The position numbers were made by a program, and so were the translations under genes. A stretch of DNA of 64,000 bases from Streptomyces sp. NBC_00510 (GTDB taxonomy: Bacteria > Actinomycetota > Actinomycetes > Streptomycetales > Streptomycetaceae), in the NCBI GenBank assembly GCA_036013505.1, contig CP107851.1:1302001-1366000 (forward strand), read 5' to 3'. Of this stretch, positions 50,914 through 58,728 are shown in pieces. Numbering within the stretch: position 1 is the stretch's first letter; each line of letters begins with the position of its first letter. The notes beneath the pieces are model-generated. The model made no database searches. It saw only the letters and a list, made by a program, of their open reading frames with translations, and had not been told where the DNA came from.

Positions 50914-51564
50914 ATGACCGAGCCGCCCCGCGCCGTCCTCCCCGTGCGCGACGCCTCCGCCGGACCCGCGGGCCTCACCCTTACACCGGCGGGCGAGCCA
51001 CCACGGCTGCGCGCCGACGCCGCACGGAACCGCAGGCGCCTGCTGGAGGTGGCGGCCGAACTCGCCGCCGAGCACGGAGCGGCGAACGTGACCATGGAGG
51101 CCGTCGCCGCCGCGGCCGAGGTCGGCAAAGGGACGGTGTTCCGGCGTTTCGGCGACCGCACGGGGCTGATGCTCGCGCTGATCGACCACATCGAGCAGCA
51201 GATCCAGGCGGCCTTCCTCACCGGTCCGCCGCCCCTGGGACCGGACGCCCCGCCGCTGGAGCGGCTGCGCGCCTTCGGTCCCGCCGTGATGCGCCACGAG
51301 CACGCCCATCGCGACCTGTACCTCGCCGCGCGCCGGGAGCAGAGCCGCCGCTTCAACCCGTCGTACCAGCTCAGGCTCACGCACCTGACCCTGCTGCTCC
51401 GGCAGGCGGGCGCCCCAGGCGACGTCGAACTGACCGGGCACACGCTGCAGGCCTACCTCGACACCGTGCTCGTGGAGTACCTGCTCACGGCCCGGGGCAT
51501 GCCCATCGACCGGCTGGACGCCGGCTGGCACGACCTCGTCGACCGCCTCGGCACACCGCGGTAG
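50914..51564 (+). CDS. TetR/AcrR family transcriptional regulator
   Basis: 216 residues. The HTH is NRRRLLEVAAELAAEHGAAN followed by MEAVAAAAEVGKGTVFRRFG and DRTGLM, typical TetR, near residues 38-85. The C-terminal ligand-binding domain is all-helical (ALIDHIEQQIQAAFL; HTLQAYLDTVLVEYLLTARG). Divergent from the FMN reductase gene; two matching palindromes between the genes make autoregulation and control of the reductase likely. A GTG two codons upstream is an alternative start. Ligand unknown; a quinone or other electrophile would fit the reductase. Confidence 0.93.
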   Translation: MTEPPRAVLPVRDASAGPAGLTLTPAGEPPRLRADAARNRRRLLEVAAELAAEHGAANVTMEAVAAAAEVGKGTVFRRFGDRTGLMLALIDHIEQQIQAAFLTGPPPLGPDAPPLERLRAFGPAVMRHEHAHRDLYLAARREQSRRFNPSYQLRLTHLTLLLRQAGAPGDVELTGHTLQAYLDTVLVEYLLTARGMPIDRLDAGWHDLVDRLGTPR

Positions 51565-51669
51565 CGCCGCCGCCGGACGTCACCCGGGCCGCGGTGCGGA
51601 TACCCGTGCCGGTCGGCCCCGTTCGCGCGGATGTCCGGCCCGCCGCCGTGGCGGCGGGCCGGTGAGCGG

Positions 51670-51955
51670 TCAGGGATTGCAGCTGGGACCGGTGGCCGGG
51701 TTGACGCATACGTCGACGCGGGTCCGCCGTCGTTGGTGTTGGTGCCGGGACCGCCGGAGAGCCGGAGAGGGCGTCCTTGCCGTCACCGCCGGTCAGGGCG
51801 TCGTTTCCGTCCCCGCCTTCGCTGCGGTCGTTGCCGGCGCAGCCGTCTGCCCCGCCCCCGAAGACGGCTGCCTCTCCGCCGCCTCCTGCGGCCACGATCA
51901 GCCGCGGATCCGTGGCCGGATCACCGGTCAGGACGCACCCGGCGCCGGCCGAACT
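51670..51955 (-). pseudogene. Relic of a haemolysin-type (RTX) calcium-binding repeat protein
   Basis: One minus-strand frame carries GGDGNDALTGGDGKDALSG (about 51764-51816), two nonapeptide calcium-binding repeats of the GGxGxDxLx kind, preceded by DPRLIVAAGGGG. The expected tail RVDVCVNPATGPSCNP and a stop (51670-51672) are in another frame, with a short stretch GGPGTNTNDGG in the third. At least two frameshifts therefore separate pieces of one C-terminus, and no good start or signal peptide is attached. Dead remnant of a secreted repeat protein. Confidence 0.6.
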
Positions 51956-52322
51956 GCCTATCCGCTCGGTGGGCCGTCCGTGGCCCCGCGGGCACAGCCA
52001 CCACCCCTCGCACGAGGACCTCTCGCACGCACCCGACCGCCGAGCCGGTGGCGGACACCGCACAGCCCGGGCGGCGGCCCTGCGCCGGCAGCCCGACTGA
52101 GGCGGTGGAGCGGCACCGCGAGACCACGGAACGGGGCGTCCACGATCGCGGTCTCGAGATCGGCCGCCATGAACCGTGTTACGTCGAGAAGGAGTTCGCG
52201 GCACGCGCCCGACGGTGTCCGCCACCGTGCCCCTCGCGGCACCGGCGGCCGGGGTTCCCACCCTGTCGTGATCCCGACAGCGGGCGGAAAGACGCCGCTG
52301 TTCGTCTCTCGTTTCCCGGCCC

Positions 52323-52337
52323 GTTGAATCGTTTAAC
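52323..52337 (+). promoter_or_regulatory. Imperfect palindrome before the second S8 gene
   Basis: GTTGAATCGTTTAAC pairs at five of seven positions about a central C and loosely resembles a LacI-type site. It is 50 bases upstream of the GTG start. Confidence 0.25.
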
Positions 52338-52386
52338 TCGCTAGCATGCGGCGGACATTGGATGGATCTAACGTGAAGGATCCCCT

Positions 52387-55300
52387 GTGAGACCGCTCTT
52401 CCCGGGCCGAACCGGCCTGCCGATCGTCGCGGGTGTCGCGGCAATGCTGATGGCGATCCCACCGGCGTCTGCCAGTGACCACGCCACCGCCTCCTCCTCG
52501 ACGGACAACGTGGTCGTGACCGGCCGGGCCCACTCGGGCTCCAGCCCGCGCACCGTCACCCTCATCACCGGCGACCGGGTCACCGTCACGCCGGGCGGCG
52601 ACGGCCGTGCCTCCGTCACCGTGCAGGGCCCCGGCGGCCACCGCGCGGACGCCCGCATCACCACGCAGAACGGCGACACCTACGTCTACCCGTTCGCCGC
52701 CGAGCGGTACGTGTCGGCCGGGCTGCTCGACACCGACCTCTTCAACGTCACGCGGCTCATCGCCGACGGTTACGACGACGACCGATCCAAGGGCCTGCCC
52801 GTCATCCTGACCTACTCCTCCGACGCCCGGCGGAAGCTCGCGGCGCCGTCCCTCCCCGACGGGGCCACCGGCGCACGCGCGCTGACCAGCATCGACAGCA
52901 CCGCCACCACCCAGGACCACGACCAGGCGGCGGAGTTCTGGGCCGACCTGACCGGCCGGGCCACCGCGCAGGCGGCCGCGAAGGCCACGGCGAGCGGACC
53001 CGCCCTGTCCGGCGGCGTACGCAAGGTGTGGCTCGACGGCAAGGTCAAGGCCGACCTCGCCGACAGCGTCGCCCAGATCGGCGCCCCCGAGGTGTGGGCC
53101 GGGGGCGACACGGGCCAGGGCGTGGACGTCGCCGTCCTCGACACCGGTTACGACACCGGCCACCCCGACCTCGACGGCGTCGTCGCCGACTCCCGCAGCT
53201 TCGTGCCCGGCGAGGACGTCGACGACCACCACGGCCACGGCACCCACGTGGCGTCCACCATCGCGGGCAACGGCGCCGCGTCCGGCGGCAAGGAGAAGGG
53301 CGTCGCCCCCGGCGTGCGGCTGCACGTGGGCAAGGTCCTCAGCAACGCGGGCAGCGGTTCCGACTCCTGGATCATCAGCGGCATGGAGTGGGCCGCCCGC
53401 GAGGCCAAGGCCCGCGTGGTCAGCATGAGCCTCGGCAGCGACCAGCCCACCGACGGCACCGACCCGATGAGCCAGGCGGTCAACGAACTCAGCGCCGAAA
53501 CGGGCACGTTGTTCACCATAGCCGCCGGCAACGCCGGCCCGTACGAGGGCACCGTGGCCGCGCCCGGCGCCGCCGACGCCGCGCTCACCGTCGGCGCCGT
53601 CGACTCCTCCGACGCCATCGCCGACTTCTCCAGTCGCGGCCCCCGTTTCCGGGACGACGCGATGAAGCCGGAGATCACCGCCCCCGGTGTCGACATCCTG
53701 GCGGCCCGCTCCCAGTGGGCGCCCTTCGGAACCGGCTCGTACGCCACCCTCAGCGGCACCTCGATGGCCACCCCGCACGTCGCGGGCGTCGCCGCCCTGG
53801 TGGCGGCGGAGCACCCGGACTGGAACGGGGCCCGGATCAAGGACGCCCTGGTCTCCACGTCCGTCGCGACCCCGGACATCCCCGCGGACTCGGGAGGCAA
53901 CGGACGCGTGGACGCGGTGGCCGCCACCGGCAGCACGCTCGTGGCCACCGCCACGGCCGACGCCGGCATCCACCCCCCGGGCGGCGCGTCCGGCGGGACC
54001 GTGACCCGTACCGTGGAGTGGGCCAACTCCGCTGACACCGCGGTCACCGTGACCCCGCGCGTGGACGCGCCGGGGGCACCCGAGGGCCTGTTCACCGTGA
54101 CGGACCGTCAGCTCACCGTGCCCGCCCACGGCACCGCCTCCACCACCGTGACCACCACGCTCGACCGGGCCCCTGCGGGATCCCGCTTCACCGGGCACGT
54201 CGAGGGCGTCGTCGACGGCAAGGCGGCCACGCGCACCCTCCTCGCGGTCAGCACCCGGGACGAGTACCACCACCTGCGCGTCCACGTCACCGACCGCGCC
54301 GGCGACCCGATGGTCGGCCTGGTGATGTACCAGCGCAAGGGCGACGAGTTCGCCCAGGCCCTCTACACCGACCTCGACGGCGTGCTGGACACCGTCGTCC
54401 CGCCGGGCACGTACACCGTCTGGACCTGGGGCGCCGTCCGCGGCGTCCACGGCGAGTCCTCCTTCGGCCGGGCGCTGCTGGCCCGCACCGGCGTCGTGGT
54501 CGCGGACGCCGACACCGACGCGACGCTGGACGGGACGAAGCTGCGCAGGACCCAGGTCGTCACGCCGAAGACGTCCACGGACAGCGACATCCGCATGGAC
54601 TTCAGCCAGTCCTTCAAGGACGGCTCCCCGGCGATCACCGACACCGCGACCGTCGGCGACGGCTTCGACAGCGTGTGGGCACTGCCCATGCCGAAGGCCT
54701 CCGGGGGCGACCTGGCGTACACGGTGCGCTGGCGCATGCAGCAGCCGCTGCTGGCCCTGTCCTCCGGCGACCAGGTCTTCGACGACCTGTGGCTCCAGCC
54801 CGGTTCCGGGCGCCCGGCCGAGGGCGCCAGGACCCTGCCCGCCGTGTTCGCGGGCAACGGCACCGCGGCGGAGTACGCGGCCGCCGGCGCCAAGGGCAAG
54901 GTGGCGGTGGTCCGCTTCGTGGCGGACGACGACGACCGGGTCGCCGCCGCGGCGGCCGACGACCAGTTCACCGCCGCGCAGAAGGCGGGCGTCGCCCTGC
55001 TGGTCGTGGTGAACGACCAGAACGGCCGGCTGCGGGAGCCCGTCCGCCGCACCGACCTGGTCATCGCGGGCATCTCCCGGACCGAGGGCGAGACCCTGAT
55101 CGGCCGTATCCAGGACAGCCGTACCGGCTCGGTGCCGATGCGCGTCGTCGGCCACGCCGAGACGGACTACCTGTACGACCTGGTGCACACCTGGCACGGC
55201 ACCATCCCGCAGACGCAGACCTACGCGCCCGCCGAGCACCGCCTGGCCAGGGTCGACGTCGGCTTCCGCAACGAACCCGGCACGGAGGTCGACGAGTTCC

Positions 55301-56154
55301 GCTACGACATCCAGCCCTACCTCGGGGTCAAGGTCGGCGGCACCCGGCTGTCGACGGCGGGCGCCGAGCGCACCGACTGGGTCACCCCGGCCGGTGAGGC
55401 GACCTGGATGGAGGAGGCCGCCAACGGCATCCGCTCCATCCAGTTCTCCGGGCTGGTCGACTACCCGGCGGGACGCACCACCGACGTCCAGTGGTTCGGC
55501 CCCGTCGAGCACCCGCGCATCAACGAGAGCCAGTGGCTGCCCCGGCGCGACGGTGACGCCCTCGACGTGACCATCCCGGCCTGGGGCGACGGCGGCCGCG
55601 ACCACGCGGGTGTGGTCGGGCCGGGCACCACCTCCCAGGTGAACGAGCTCTACCGGGGCGGCGATCTGGTCACCCGCACCGAGGGCGGCTGGCTGGGCGG
55701 GGACGTCCCGGCGGCCTCGGGCCGGTACCGGCTGGTGACGTCCACCGAGCGGACGGAGGGGTACCCGTACTCCACCGCGACCCGCACCGAGTGGGGCTTC
55801 ACCTCCGCGACGCCGCGCACGGACGACCCGCAGGTGCTCCCGCTGTTGCAGCTCGACTACGGGATCCGCACCGACGCGGGCGGCGCCGCACGACGCGACG
55901 CCGAACTCACGGTCAGCGCTTCCCCGCTGCCGGGTGCGTCGGCCGGGCGGGTCAGCACGGACGCGGTGGAGGTCTCGTACGACGACGGCCGGACGTGGCA
56001 CAAGCTCGCGCTGCGCGGCGCGGACGACGGCGCCGCCCGGGTCCGTCTGGACGCGCCGCGGCGGGCCGAGTTCCTGTCGCTGCGCGTGCGCGCCTCGGAC
56101 AAGCGGGGCGACACGGTGACGCAGACGGTGATCCGGGCGACCGGTCTGGCCTGA
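52387..56154 (+). CDS. Very large secreted S8 (subtilisin-like) serine peptidase, copy 2
   Basis: 1255 residues. GTG start with GAAGGA eight bases upstream. Signal peptide around PIVAGVAAMLMAIPPASAS. The triad is Asp252 (VAVLDTGYDTGHPDL), His284 (HHGHGTHVASTIAG) and Ser459 (GTSMATPHVAG), with Asn in IAAGNAG. The long C-terminal part mirrors the copy at 46383-50114: WANSADTAVTVTPRVDAPGA beta domain, a PA-like insert (GVALLVVVNDQNGRL), a VHTWHGTIPQTQTY block, and the end VEVSYDDGRTWHKLAL and TQTVIRATGL. The two genes share order and length of domains, hence a duplication; no frameshift in either. Role: extracellular protein digestion; precise target unknown. Ends before a strong terminator. Confidence 0.93.
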   Translation: MRPLFPGRTGLPIVAGVAAMLMAIPPASASDHATASSSTDNVVVTGRAHSGSSPRTVTLITGDRVTVTPGGDGRASVTVQGPGGHRADARITTQNGDTYVYPFAAERYVSAGLLDTDLFNVTRLIADGYDDDRSKGLPVILTYSSDARRKLAAPSLPDGATGARALTSIDSTATTQDHDQAAEFWADLTGRATAQAAAKATASGPALSGGVRKVWLDGKVKADLADSVAQIGAPEVWAGGDTGQGVDVAVLDTGYDTGHPDLDGVVADSRSFVPGEDVDDHHGHGTHVASTIAGNGAASGGKEKGVAPGVRLHVGKVLSNAGSGSDSWIISGMEWAAREAKARVVSMSLGSDQPTDGTDPMSQAVNELSAETGTLFTIAAGNAGPYEGTVAAPGAADAALTVGAVDSSDAIADFSSRGPRFRDDAMKPEITAPGVDILAARSQWAPFGTGSYATLSGTSMATPHVAGVAALVAAEHPDWNGARIKDALVSTSVATPDIPADSGGNGRVDAVAATGSTLVATATADAGIHPPGGASGGTVTRTVEWANSADTAVTVTPRVDAPGAPEGLFTVTDRQLTVPAHGTASTTVTTTLDRAPAGSRFTGHVEGVVDGKAATRTLLAVSTRDEYHHLRVHVTDRAGDPMVGLVMYQRKGDEFAQALYTDLDGVLDTVVPPGTYTVWTWGAVRGVHGESSFGRALLARTGVVVADADTDATLDGTKLRRTQVVTPKTSTDSDIRMDFSQSFKDGSPAITDTATVGDGFDSVWALPMPKASGGDLAYTVRWRMQQPLLALSSGDQVFDDLWLQPGSGRPAEGARTLPAVFAGNGTAAEYAAAGAKGKVAVVRFVADDDDRVAAAAADDQFTAAQKAGVALLVVVNDQNGRLREPVRRTDLVIAGISRTEGETLIGRIQDSRTGSVPMRVVGHAETDYLYDLVHTWHGTIPQTQTYAPAEHRLARVDVGFRNEPGTEVDEFRYDIQPYLGVKVGGTRLSTAGAERTDWVTPAGEATWMEEAANGIRSIQFSGLVDYPAGRTTDVQWFGPVEHPRINESQWLPRRDGDALDVTIPAWGDGGRDHAGVVGPGTTSQVNELYRGGDLVTRTEGGWLGGDVPAASGRYRLVTSTERTEGYPYSTATRTEWGFTSATPRTDDPQVLPLLQLDYGIRTDAGGAARRDAELTVSASPLPGASAGRVSTDAVEVSYDDGRTWHKLALRGADDGAARVRLDAPRRAEFLSLRVRASDKRGDTVTQTVIRATGLA

Positions 56155-56168
56155 TCCGCGTCCCCACG

Positions 56169-56212
56169 GCGACGCGGCCGGTCCCTCCGTGCGGAGGGGC
56201 CGGCCGCGTCGC
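56169..56212 (+). terminator. Terminator of the second S8 gene
   Basis: A 21-pair stem with one T-G wobble (56169-56189 with 56192-56212) and a tight loop lies 14 bases after the stop codon. Confidence 0.7.
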
Positions 56213-56347
56213 GTTGCCCCGGCGCTCCCTCGTTGCCCTGACCCGGCAAGCCGACGCGTCCGACGCTGCCGGCTGAGGGCCTGGGCGGCCTTCGGCACGA
56301 CATGATCGGATGGGCGCGCGGGGGTCGCACGGGGGTGGGGAGACACA

Positions 56348-57121
56348 GTGGGATCGGCGGAACAGAAGTCACCGGCCGGGATATGGCTGCTGATCGCCGT
56401 GGCGGCGCTGGCCGTCGGGGTGGCGATGGTCTTCCTGACGCGCGGTGCGCTGGTGCGGGAGCGGGAGTTCCGTGCGGCGCCGCCGTGCGCGTCCGCACCC
56501 GTCGAGGTGTCGGACTGCCGGTGGGAACAACAGTTCACCGTGCGGTCGGTGGACACGCACAGCGGCAAGCGGGAGTCGCCCAAGGCGGAATTGTCGCTGC
56601 CGTCCGGCAAGCCGTGGCATCTGACCTTCCGTTGGCCCGGTCCCGTGCTGTCGCGGTTGGAGCCGGGCGACAAGGTCGTCGGCCTGATCTGGCGGGGGCA
56701 GGTCGTCGAGGTACGGAATGCCGCGGGAACCTCGCAGGAGACGAGCGATGGGCCTCTGGAGTGGCCCGAGGACCGCCTCGGCGGCGCGCTCGCCGGACTC
56801 TCGACCGGCATGATGGCGCTCGTCGGGGCGCTGTGGGCGCTCTTCGCGCCGGGGCCGCGTCACGCGAACGCGGCGAAGGCCGTGCGGTGGCACGGCGTCG
56901 CCATGGGCGTCACGGCGATCGTGACGCTGTGGGTGCAGGCGGCCAACGACTGGCCGATGTGGTCGATCCCGGCGGTCTGGGGGCCGCTGGCGCTGGCGCT
57001 GCTGGCCTCGGCGGTGGCCTTCGCCGTGTCCGCCCTGCGCGGGACGACGGAGGACGGCACCCCACCGGCCCCGAAGGGCCTGCCGGGCGGGGTCCCGGGG
57101 CCGGGAACCGTACGTCCCTGA
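56348..57121 (+). CDS. Membrane protein of unknown function
   Basis: 257 residues. Membrane segments are at about 13-31 (WLLIAVAALAVGVAMVFLT), 142-163, 180-197 and 208-228, giving four helices. Between the first and second lies an extracellular loop of about 110 residues with two cysteines (CASAPVEVSDC) that may form a disulfide, and EPGDKVVGLIWRGQVVEVR. The pattern is common in streptomycetes without an assigned role. GTG start; GGGGAGA is five bases upstream. Alone on its strand. Confidence 0.75.
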   Translation: MGSAEQKSPAGIWLLIAVAALAVGVAMVFLTRGALVREREFRAAPPCASAPVEVSDCRWEQQFTVRSVDTHSGKRESPKAELSLPSGKPWHLTFRWPGPVLSRLEPGDKVVGLIWRGQVVEVRNAAGTSQETSDGPLEWPEDRLGGALAGLSTGMMALVGALWALFAPGPRHANAAKAVRWHGVAMGVTAIVTLWVQAANDWPMWSIPAVWGPLALALLASAVAFAVSALRGTTEDGTPPAPKGLPGGVPGPGTVRP

Positions 57122-57291
57122 TCCGGCTGCCCGCCCGGCACCGTCGTGTGCGGTCGGGTGGGACGTCGTGGCGGGGTGCTGCGGCCGGCGCCCCTGGCTG
57201 GATCTGATCCTTCCTGACGACACATCGCACCGAACCGATCACAAGCGGCCAAGTGCACACGGAGCGGGCCGAGTCGGGTCACCATCGGTCC

Positions 57292-57921
57292 ATGAACGCA
57301 TCCGCGACCGCCGCCCTCACCCCGCTCCCCGACGGAGTCTGGTCCGCCCTGTCCGCCGCCCGCGAGGCCTACCGCGCCGCGGTCCCGGCCGCGTACGACG
57401 AGGTGCTGACGGAGGTCGCGGAGCGCGCCCGCCACACCGGCAGCCTGGGCAAGACCGACATCGCCGCGCTGCTGGTGTGGAAGCGGCTGCAGGCGAGCAC
57501 CGCGTGGGTCGTCGAGCTGATGAACCTGCGCGACGCCGAGGTCCGGGCCGTCACCGCCGAGGCCGTGCACGCGGTCCGCGACCAGGACGCCCCGCGCGGC
57601 GCGGCCGCCCGCCAGGGCCGCAAGGCCCTGCTCGGCCTGCCCGGCTGCCGCCACGGCGACGCGCTGGCCTCGGCGCTGCTCACGGCCGCCGCGCCGGACC
57701 GGATGGCCGTCTACGACCGCCGCGCGCAGTTCGGCCTGGAGCGGCTGGGCTACCAGCTGACGCCGGCGCCCGGCCGTTACGGCCGCTACATGGACCTCCT
57801 CGACGACCTCCTCATCCGCTCCGGCCCCGACGCGGCCGGCTGGACCGCCCGCGACGTGGACACGGCCCTGTACTGGCTCGGCCGTCAGGCCACGGCCCCC
57901 GGGGACCCCGAGGAGGAGTAG
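57292..57921 (+). CDS. Hypothetical protein, helix-rich
   Basis: 209 residues, cytoplasmic. A helical pattern is seen throughout: KTDIAALLVWKRLQASTAWV, LMNLRDAEVRAVTAEAVHAV, RKALLGLPGCRHGDALASAL, PDRMAVYDRRAQFGLERLG and GRYGRYMDLLDDLL. The LPGCRHGDALASALL and MAVYDRRA stretches recall the helix-hairpin-helix and following segment of base-excision DNA glycosylase-like proteins, but the diagnostic Lys/Asp pair cannot be confirmed by eye. A GTG 13 codons upstream is an alternative start; ATG 57292 has a weak ribosome site. Function open. Confidence 0.6.
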   Translation: MNASATAALTPLPDGVWSALSAAREAYRAAVPAAYDEVLTEVAERARHTGSLGKTDIAALLVWKRLQASTAWVVELMNLRDAEVRAVTAEAVHAVRDQDAPRGAAARQGRKALLGLPGCRHGDALASALLTAAAPDRMAVYDRRAQFGLERLGYQLTPAPGRYGRYMDLLDDLLIRSGPDAAGWTARDVDTALYWLGRQATAPGDPEEE

Positions 57922-58040
57922 GGGGACCGGCGGCGCGTCGCCCGCCTCGGTCGGCCCCCTCGCGTGTTCACCGGGAGCGCCCGCGCCCGACAGGGCAGCG
58001 CGCTCCACCGTCGGTGCCCGGCCCTACGGTGTACCGGGTG

Positions 58041-58676
58041 ATGACCACCTCGTCCATCCTCGGGCAGTTCGACCTGTGCTCGGATCAGTCCACGTTCCCC
58101 GACCTGTTGAACGGCTACTACTACCCGGTCGACACCCGGATCCACCTGTTCGGCGACTCGACTCGCTGGGCGATGGTGGCCGAACTGCTGGGGTACTGCC
58201 CGCGTGCCGGCAACCTCACCGACGTCGTGCACCGGTTCGGCAACTGCCTGACCCGTGGCGAGCCGGGGTTCGGCGAGTTCCTCGACCGGGTGGACAACAT
58301 GGAGGAAATCACCCTCGGCGACGACGAGGTGTACGCCGGAGGGGTTCCGGTGATGGTGCGCGGGCAGGCACTTCCGGTCGCCGCCCCGGCCGGAACACCA
58401 CTGGAGGAGGTGTTCCGGCTACTGGCGCCCGCGCACCGCGCGCTCTTGCTGGCCGACGACGCCGAACTGCGCGCCGGTGTTCCCGACGACCTGCCGGTGC
58501 TGCTGCGCCTGGACGAATGGCACCAGCCGGAGGACTTGGGGGACGTCATGCCCGGAGGGTGCGAGGCGTTCCGGATGATGGCCGAGGTCCTGGACTCCGG
58601 CGACCCGTCCCGCTACCGGCCGACGCTTCCCCCCAACACCCACTGGTCCCACTGGCCCGACGCCGGAACGCTGTAG
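58041..58676 (+). CDS. Hypothetical protein (possibly DUF7003 family)
   Basis: 211 residues, acidic and soluble. Conspicuous stretches are LCSDQSTFPDLLNGYYYPVD, RIHLFGDSTRWAMVAELLGY, GNLTDVVHRFGNCLT and VPVMVRGQALPV, followed by LEEVFRLLAPAHRALLLAD and a C-terminal HWSHWPDAGTL. It resembles widespread actinobacterial proteins of unnamed function that I recall as DUF7003; this is from memory and uncertain. GTG immediately before the ATG is an alternative start. Convergent with the GH36 gene. Confidence 0.65.
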   Translation: MTTSSILGQFDLCSDQSTFPDLLNGYYYPVDTRIHLFGDSTRWAMVAELLGYCPRAGNLTDVVHRFGNCLTRGEPGFGEFLDRVDNMEEITLGDDEVYAGGVPVMVRGQALPVAAPAGTPLEEVFRLLAPAHRALLLADDAELRAGVPDDLPVLLRLDEWHQPEDLGDVMPGGCEAFRMMAEVLDSGDPSRYRPTLPPNTHWSHWPDAGTL

Positions 58677-58707
58677 GCCGGCCGACGGCACCGGGCCGGC
58701 ACGGCGG

Positions 58708-58728
58708 GACCGGGGCGCAGGCCCGGTC
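58708..58728. terminator. Small hairpin between convergent genes
   Basis: GACCGGG and CCCGGTC form a 7-base stem with a 7-base loop that touches the GH36 stop codon. Weak terminator candidate. Confidence 0.35.

Larger units (their letters stand above)
51565..52386. other. 822-base region without an intact gene, containing an RTX-like relic
   Basis: No intact gene. The left part holds the minus-strand relic at 51670-51955. A further minus-strand patch near 52150-52210 (RELLLDVTRFMAADLETAIV) looks protein-like but is isolated and unrecognised. The right end carries the promoter and leader of the second S8 peptidase gene, with an imperfect palindrome at 52323-52337 and a GAAGGA ribosome site. 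Confidence 0.5.

Noticed and set aside
52333..56811. A 1492-codon minus-strand frame opposite the second S8 gene
   Set aside because: Same reasoning; it also runs through a terminator hairpin and the next gene.
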